Source of the DNA: Candidatus Nitrotoga sp. SPKER
GTDB lineage: Bacteria; Pseudomonadota; Gammaproteobacteria; Burkholderiales; Gallionellaceae
Reading direction: 5' to 3'
DNA: 64,000 nucleotides
Assembly (NCBI GenBank): GCA_003402285.1
Contig: QFXG01000009.1
Span: 1-64,000, forward strand
The position numbers and the translations under genes were made by a program. Shown piece by piece: positions 60,470 to 64,000 of the stretch. The notes below the pieces were generated by a model, which saw only the letters and a list, made by a program, of their open reading frames with translations, was not told the DNA's origin and searched no databases. Every line of letters begins with the position of its first letter. Position 1 is the first letter of the stretch.

Positions 60470-61657
60470 TCAACTTGCTTTGCGGTAACGCTCAGAAAGT
60501 TTGTCCATTGCAGATTCAATATGCGCACCGTTCTGGTGACTGTATCTCTCCACCATACTCAAGTTTTTATGGCCTGAAATGCGCTTCACTGTTGGCAAGT
60601 CTACACCTGCCTGTACAAGGTGTGTGATTGCAGTATGGCGCAAAGTATGCCGCACGACTAGTGCGGTATCTAGCCCCGCATTGGCGACCACGCGGCGGAA
60701 TGGTTTGTCGAGATTTACCGTATGACCTTCCTTCGCAGCAGGCGATGGAAACAGCCACGGTGTGCCGGGCGGCAAGGTTCCCACATACGCGACGAGGAAG
60801 TCGGCAAGGTGCGCAGTGATAGGCTGCTCACGCGCGCCAGCTTTCGCCTTTGGGATAGATATGGTTTGCTGCTCAAGATTGATATGTTCGCGGCGAATTG
60901 CAAAAATCTCGCTACGGCGCATGGAGGTTTCCAGTCCGATGAGAATGAACGGGTATATCTGGATGTTCTGATCTTCCTGCGAGGCTTTCAGCAAACGCTC
61001 AATCTGATCCACCGTTAAATAAGTGATGCGCCCGCTATACTCTTTCAGACGTTTGATGGATGCTGGCTTGTGATCCAGCCAGCCCCATTCCACGGCTTTG
61101 GTGAACAGGTGCGATAGTGCCGCCAGTTCACGATTGATTGTGCCCGGCTTGATTTTCCCTTTATAAAGTTTTGTGCCGTCCTTCATAACATTGTTTTGCG
61201 CATCTTCTTCCAGACGTTGCTTCTTGTAGCGCTCTACGTCGAAGGTGCTTAACTTTGATAACGGCACATCACCAAAAAATGGATTTAGGTGCATGGACAG
61301 CCGATAGCGTTTCATCTTGAGGTCTTTCCCGCCTTCCTGCGCCAGCTTGACTAAATATTTATCGGCGGCATCGGTAAAGCCCAGCGCGATCTTGCGTCCC
61401 GTTGGCAGATTGAGCCTACCGGTTTTGGCATCTTGCCTAGCCTTCTCAATGAATTCTTCCGTCTGGGTACGCGTGGTACCGTCTGATTCACGTCCAATCA
61501 CGCGGTGGATGCGCTGCCCGTCCACCATGACATTGACTGTAAACACACCATCGCCATTTACTTGGCGCTCAAAGGTAATGCCGTGCTCGTTGATCTTCTC
61601 GCTGGGTGCAAGTTTGCGCATTGCGGTGCGGGTGAGCTTGGTAAATGTTTTGGCCAT
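60470..61657 (-). CDS. Tyrosine site-specific integrase
   Basis: A 395-aa phage/island integrase. An N-terminal DUF4102-free region is followed by a core-binding domain (FTDAADKYLVKLAQEG through VERYKKQRL) and the catalytic domain. The catalytic set is visible: R247 with E250 in GLETSMRRSEI, H337 and R340 in RHTLRHTAI, H363 in SGHKNLS, and the nucleophile Y372 in VERYSHQ. Ribosome-binding site AAGGAG, eight bases before the ATG. It lies beside tRNA-Lys and transcribes toward it, as expected for an element integrated at the tRNA 3' end. Confidence 0.94.
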   Translation of the reverse strand: MAKTFTKLTRTAMRKLAPSEKINEHGITFERQVNGDGVFTVNVMVDGQRIHRVIGRESDGTTRTQTEEFIEKARQDAKTGRLNLPTGRKIALGFTDAADKYLVKLAQEGGKDLKMKRYRLSMHLNPFFGDVPLSKLSTFDVERYKKQRLEEDAQNNVMKDGTKLYKGKIKPGTINRELAALSHLFTKAVEWGWLDHKPASIKRLKEYSGRITYLTVDQIERLLKASQEDQNIQIYPFILIGLETSMRRSEIFAIRREHINLEQQTISIPKAKAGAREQPITAHLADFLVAYVGTLPPGTPWLFPSPAAKEGHTVNLDKPFRRVVANAGLDTALVVRHTLRHTAITHLVQAGVDLPTVKRISGHKNLSMVERYSHQNGAHIESAMDKLSERYRKAS

Positions 61658-61669
61658 GATCGATGCTCC

Positions 61670-62173
61670 TTATATAAAAGAGGTGAGCGTGAGAATAACT
61701 GCATTCAATTCCTCTCTGGTGCCGTTGCCTAACGCATAAGCTTTGAGTTCTGGCCAGCAGTCACGCACAAGACCGGCATCAATCCTGCCACTATCCGTGT
61801 CCTTAAATTCGATACTCATTTTCATATTACCGTTATAAGTTGAGTGTTCGCATATCACCCTCCAAATAACCTGTTCATCATAGGACAGTAATTCTGGAAA
61901 GTTGGTGGCAAGTTTTATCAGTCTGTCTGAATCGTCTAGTGCCCAAAGTGTTGTCGCTGAATCGGCAACGCTTGCCTTGCTGCCATCCTTGGTTTCAACT
62001 AGACAGACATTATTAAGTGCCTGCTCGACAGCCCACTCCACAAAATTAGCCATCGAACGTCGTTGCTTGCGCGCGGCGATTTCTGCCAGATATTTCAACT
62101 TAGGATCAAACCGCATGGCAAATACTTCTGTTCGCGGTGCGCCTGCCGTGGTTTTACGTTTTTTCTCGGTCAT
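61670..62173 (-). CDS. Hypothetical element protein with RHH-like N-terminus
   Basis: A 167-aa protein ending 12 nt before the integrase start, so probably cotranscribed with it. Residues 15-55 (RTEVFAMRFDPKLKYLAEIAARKQRRSMANFVEWAVEQAL) look like a ribbon-helix-helix DNA-binding unit of the CopG/Arc type. The C-terminal part (about 70-167) is not recognised. It may regulate the integrase or the element; this rests on position and the weak RHH resemblance. Confidence 0.65.
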   Translation of the reverse strand: MTEKKRKTTAGAPRTEVFAMRFDPKLKYLAEIAARKQRRSMANFVEWAVEQALNNVCLVETKDGSKASVADSATTLWALDDSDRLIKLATNFPELLSYDEQVIWRVICEHSTYNGNMKMSIEFKDTDSGRIDAGLVRDCWPELKAYALGNGTREELNAVILTLTSFI

Positions 62174-62300
62174 GGTGATGTCCTCTCGTTCAAAGGTTCT
62201 AAATAATTCTGTTACATTCTGGCATATAAGTTATTACTTGTACATTAAAAAAACATATATATAATTCGTTATCGATCGTTAACTTACCTGGAGAACCCTT

Positions 62301-62549
62301 ATGAATGCTGCGAATTCCACCAAAACTAAAGAAGTGACAATGTACCCAGACGGCAGGGTCGATACACGGAATGCCTCAGCCTACGTGGGGTTATCTGCAA
62401 AAACGTTGGCCATGATGCGTTGCAATGGCACCGGGCCAAAGTTTGTAAAACGTGGACGTATATTCTATTTTAAGGAAGATTTAGATAGCTGGCTGAACGC
62501 AGGCGGCAGGTTCACCAGCACAGCACAAGCACAACTAAGCGCAGTATAA
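62301..62549 (+). CDS. AlpA/excisionase-like helix-turn-helix protein
   Basis: An 82-aa protein with a MerR-type (HTH_17) winged helix: DTRNASAYVGLSAKTLAMMRCNGTGPKFVKRGRIFYFKEDLDSWL. Such proteins in integrated elements act as AlpA-like activators or excisionases that steer the integrase. Ribosome-binding site GGAG eight bases before the ATG. It is divergent from the integrase and its small neighbour, and is followed 14 nt later by the primase gene. Confidence 0.85.
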   Translation: MNAANSTKTKEVTMYPDGRVDTRNASAYVGLSAKTLAMMRCNGTGPKFVKRGRIFYFKEDLDSWLNAGGRFTSTAQAQLSAV

Positions 62550-62563
62550 GAACACCGACGCGC

Positions 62564-64000
62564 ATGACGCTGGCAACAGACATGAATCAGGCACAACGCT
62601 TCCTCACGCTACTGGCTGGAGACGAGCCACTCACTTTTCAAACCTTCGACGATGGCGCGACAAAAAATCCCAAGCTCGCGCGCATCCTGCATGGCAATCT
62701 TGAAGAACATGCCGCTGCATTGAGCGTACTTAACGCCCAAGGTGCAGGCATTTTTGTGATGGTCAATTGCGGCGATGGGCTGGGGCGCAAGGCGGCAAAC
62801 GTCACCGACATTCGCGCGTTATTCGTTGATCTGGACGGCGCACCGCTGGAGCCTATACTGGCTGCTGGTGTTGAACCACACATCACCATCGAATCCAGCG
62901 CAGACCGCTACCACGCCTATTGGCTGGTTTCCGACTGCGCCCTTGAACAGTTCACCCCATTGCAAGCGGCACTGGCCGCCAAATTCAATAGCGATCCAAA
63001 GGTCAAGGATTTGCCCCGCGTCATGCGCCTGCCGGGCTTTTGGCACCAAAAGGCCGAACCGATCCAGACCCGCATCATCGAAGAAAAATCTCACGCGCCC
63101 TACGCCGTCGCCGAACTCATGGAGCGGCTTGAACTGAATACCAAGCCAACAGCGAAATCCATTGACGATACCCCGGTGCAGACATTGAACTTCGACCGCA
63201 AAAACGCCATTGCCGGATTCGCTCAAGGCAACCGGGACGATGGCCTGTTCCGCTATGCGTGCAGTCTGCGCGGGCGCGGCCTGGATAAGAAAGAAGCTCA
63301 GCTTTTAGTGCTGGCTGCGGCGGCTAATTGCCAGCCACTAATGCCCGAACTTGATGCCAACAAATGTCTGGAAAGCGCATGGCACTATGACAGCGCGCGC
63401 ACCGAGCGCCTGACCGATGTAGGCAATGCCAAGCGTTTGGTAAGCCTGCATGGCCGTGACCTGCGCTACGTCCCGGAATTCAAAAAATGGCTGGTGTGGG
63501 ACGTCGGGCGCTGGCTGATCGACGAGGATGGTGAAATCATGCGCCGGGCAAAGATCACTGCCGCCGCCGTCTATGTCGAAGCCAAGAGTGCCTCGGAAGC
63601 AGGGGAACAACCAATGGCCGACAAGTTGGCATCCCATGCGGGCAAGAGCCAGTCCGTGCAAAGGCTCAAGGCCATGATCGAACTGGCGCAGACCGAGCCA
63701 GGCATTCCGGCGCGCACCACCGAACTGGATAACAACAATTACTTGTTGGGTGTGGCCAACGGCGTCATCAATCTGGAAACCGGCGCGCTGCGCGAGCCGC
63801 GTCGCGAAGACCTGATTACCAAGCGGGCGCTGGTGGCATATGAGCCAGATGCAAAGGCCCCGATGTTCCTCGCCTTTCTCGACCGCATCATGGGCGGCAA
63901 TCAAGCACTAGTCGGCTTCATCCAGCGTGCCGTTGGTTACAGCCTCACCGGCATCACAGATGAGCAATGCTTGTTCTTCCTTCATGGCAGCGGCCAGAAC
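62564..64000 (+). CDS. P4-type phage/plasmid primase-helicase, 5' part
   Basis: A frame open to the window end (about 479 residues seen). The N-terminal half resembles RepB-like primase domains: VTDIRALFVDLDGAPLEP carries the acidic catalytic pair, then HITIESSADRYHAYWLV and PRVMRLPGFWHQK. The second half fits the D5_N region (LLGVANGVINLETGALREP, MFLAFLDRIMGG, FIQRAVGYSLTG), and the last residues visible (FLHGSGQN) are the beginning of the helicase Walker A motif. It replicates the element DNA in phages and integrative plasmids of the P4 type. The start could also be 62582; neither ATG has a clear ribosome-binding site. Confidence 0.85.
   Translation, partial: MTLATDMNQAQRFLTLLAGDEPLTFQTFDDGATKNPKLARILHGNLEEHAAALSVLNAQGAGIFVMVNCGDGLGRKAANVTDIRALFVDLDGAPLEPILAAGVEPHITIESSADRYHAYWLVSDCALEQFTPLQAALAAKFNSDPKVKDLPRVMRLPGFWHQKAEPIQTRIIEEKSHAPYAVAELMERLELNTKPTAKSIDDTPVQTLNFDRKNAIAGFAQGNRDDGLFRYACSLRGRGLDKKEAQLLVLAAAANCQPLMPELDANKCLESAWHYDSARTERLTDVGNAKRLVSLHGRDLRYVPEFKKWLVWDVGRWLIDEDGEIMRRAKITAAAVYVEAKSASEAGEQPMADKLASHAGKSQSVQRLKAMIELAQTEPGIPARTTELDNNNYLLGVANGVINLETGALREPRREDLITKRALVAYEPDAKAPMFLAFLDRIMGGNQALVGFIQRAVGYSLTGITDEQCLFFLHGSGQN

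Noticed and set aside
1-64000. CRISPR array or diversity-generating repeats
   Set aside because: No regularly spaced direct repeats seen anywhere in the window.

Overview
The window looks like a chromosomal segment of a betaproteobacterium, probably from the Nitrosomonadales/Gallionellaceae side. Support comes from the order tig-clpP-clpX-lon-tRNA-Val-tRNA-Asp-ppiD, the sdhCDAB-sdhE-gltA-sucA-sucB-lpdA block, a PEP-CTERM protein and the many TonB receptors. The genus assignment is inference; no rRNA is present.

Region 1 (1-17.0 kb) is metal acquisition. It opens with the 3' end of modC (molybdate ABC ATPase). Next comes a Fur-box-controlled pair, a Fiu-type siderophore receptor and a PiuC-type dioxygenase. 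Then a long minus-strand cluster, read from 16.9 kb down to 5.2 kb, encodes: TonB receptor, sulfite-oxidase-fold secreted protein, second TonB receptor, FecCD permease, possible 54-aa protein, BtuF/FepB-like binding protein, SAM methyltransferase-like protein, DUF364 putative metal-chelation protein, short FecCD-like protein, ABC ATPase and luciferase-like flavin monooxygenase. The promoter of the first gene carries a 16-bp perfect inverted repeat matching the ModE operator. I read the cluster as a Mo-repressed, MolABC-like system for molybdenum or a molybdenum chelate with accessory enzymes. This is the main candidate for an undescribed system. An IS5-family remnant closes the cluster.

Region 2 (17.5-22 kb) is a three-gene signalling set: haem-type (CxxCH) sensor histidine kinase, Rcp1-like receiver, and REC-PAS-PAS-GGDEF-EAL protein.

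Region 3 (22.3-34.4 kb) is housekeeping: alaS, an Slp-type lipoprotein, ppiD, tRNA-Asp, tRNA-Val, lon, clpX, clpP, tig and tRNA-Leu.

Region 4 (34.5-46.8 kb) is the TCA block, transcribed sdhC-D-A, a GmrSD-like DUF262 gene, sdhB-E, gltA, sucA, sucB, lpdA. The DUF262 gene sits between sdhA and sdhB.

Region 5 (46.8-60.3 kb) is accessory. It holds an IS200-type remnant, then a GNAT gene and a tripartite RND pump flanked by a 43-bp direct repeat, then a DUF5996 protein, a PEP-CTERM protein with a sigma-54-type promoter, a Sel1-repeat protein, a GAF-HDOD protein and hslR.

Region 6 (60.3-64 kb) is the start of an integrated element at tRNA-Lys(CTT): tyrosine integrase, small regulator-like protein, AlpA-like HTH protein, and a P4-type primase/helicase cut by the window end.
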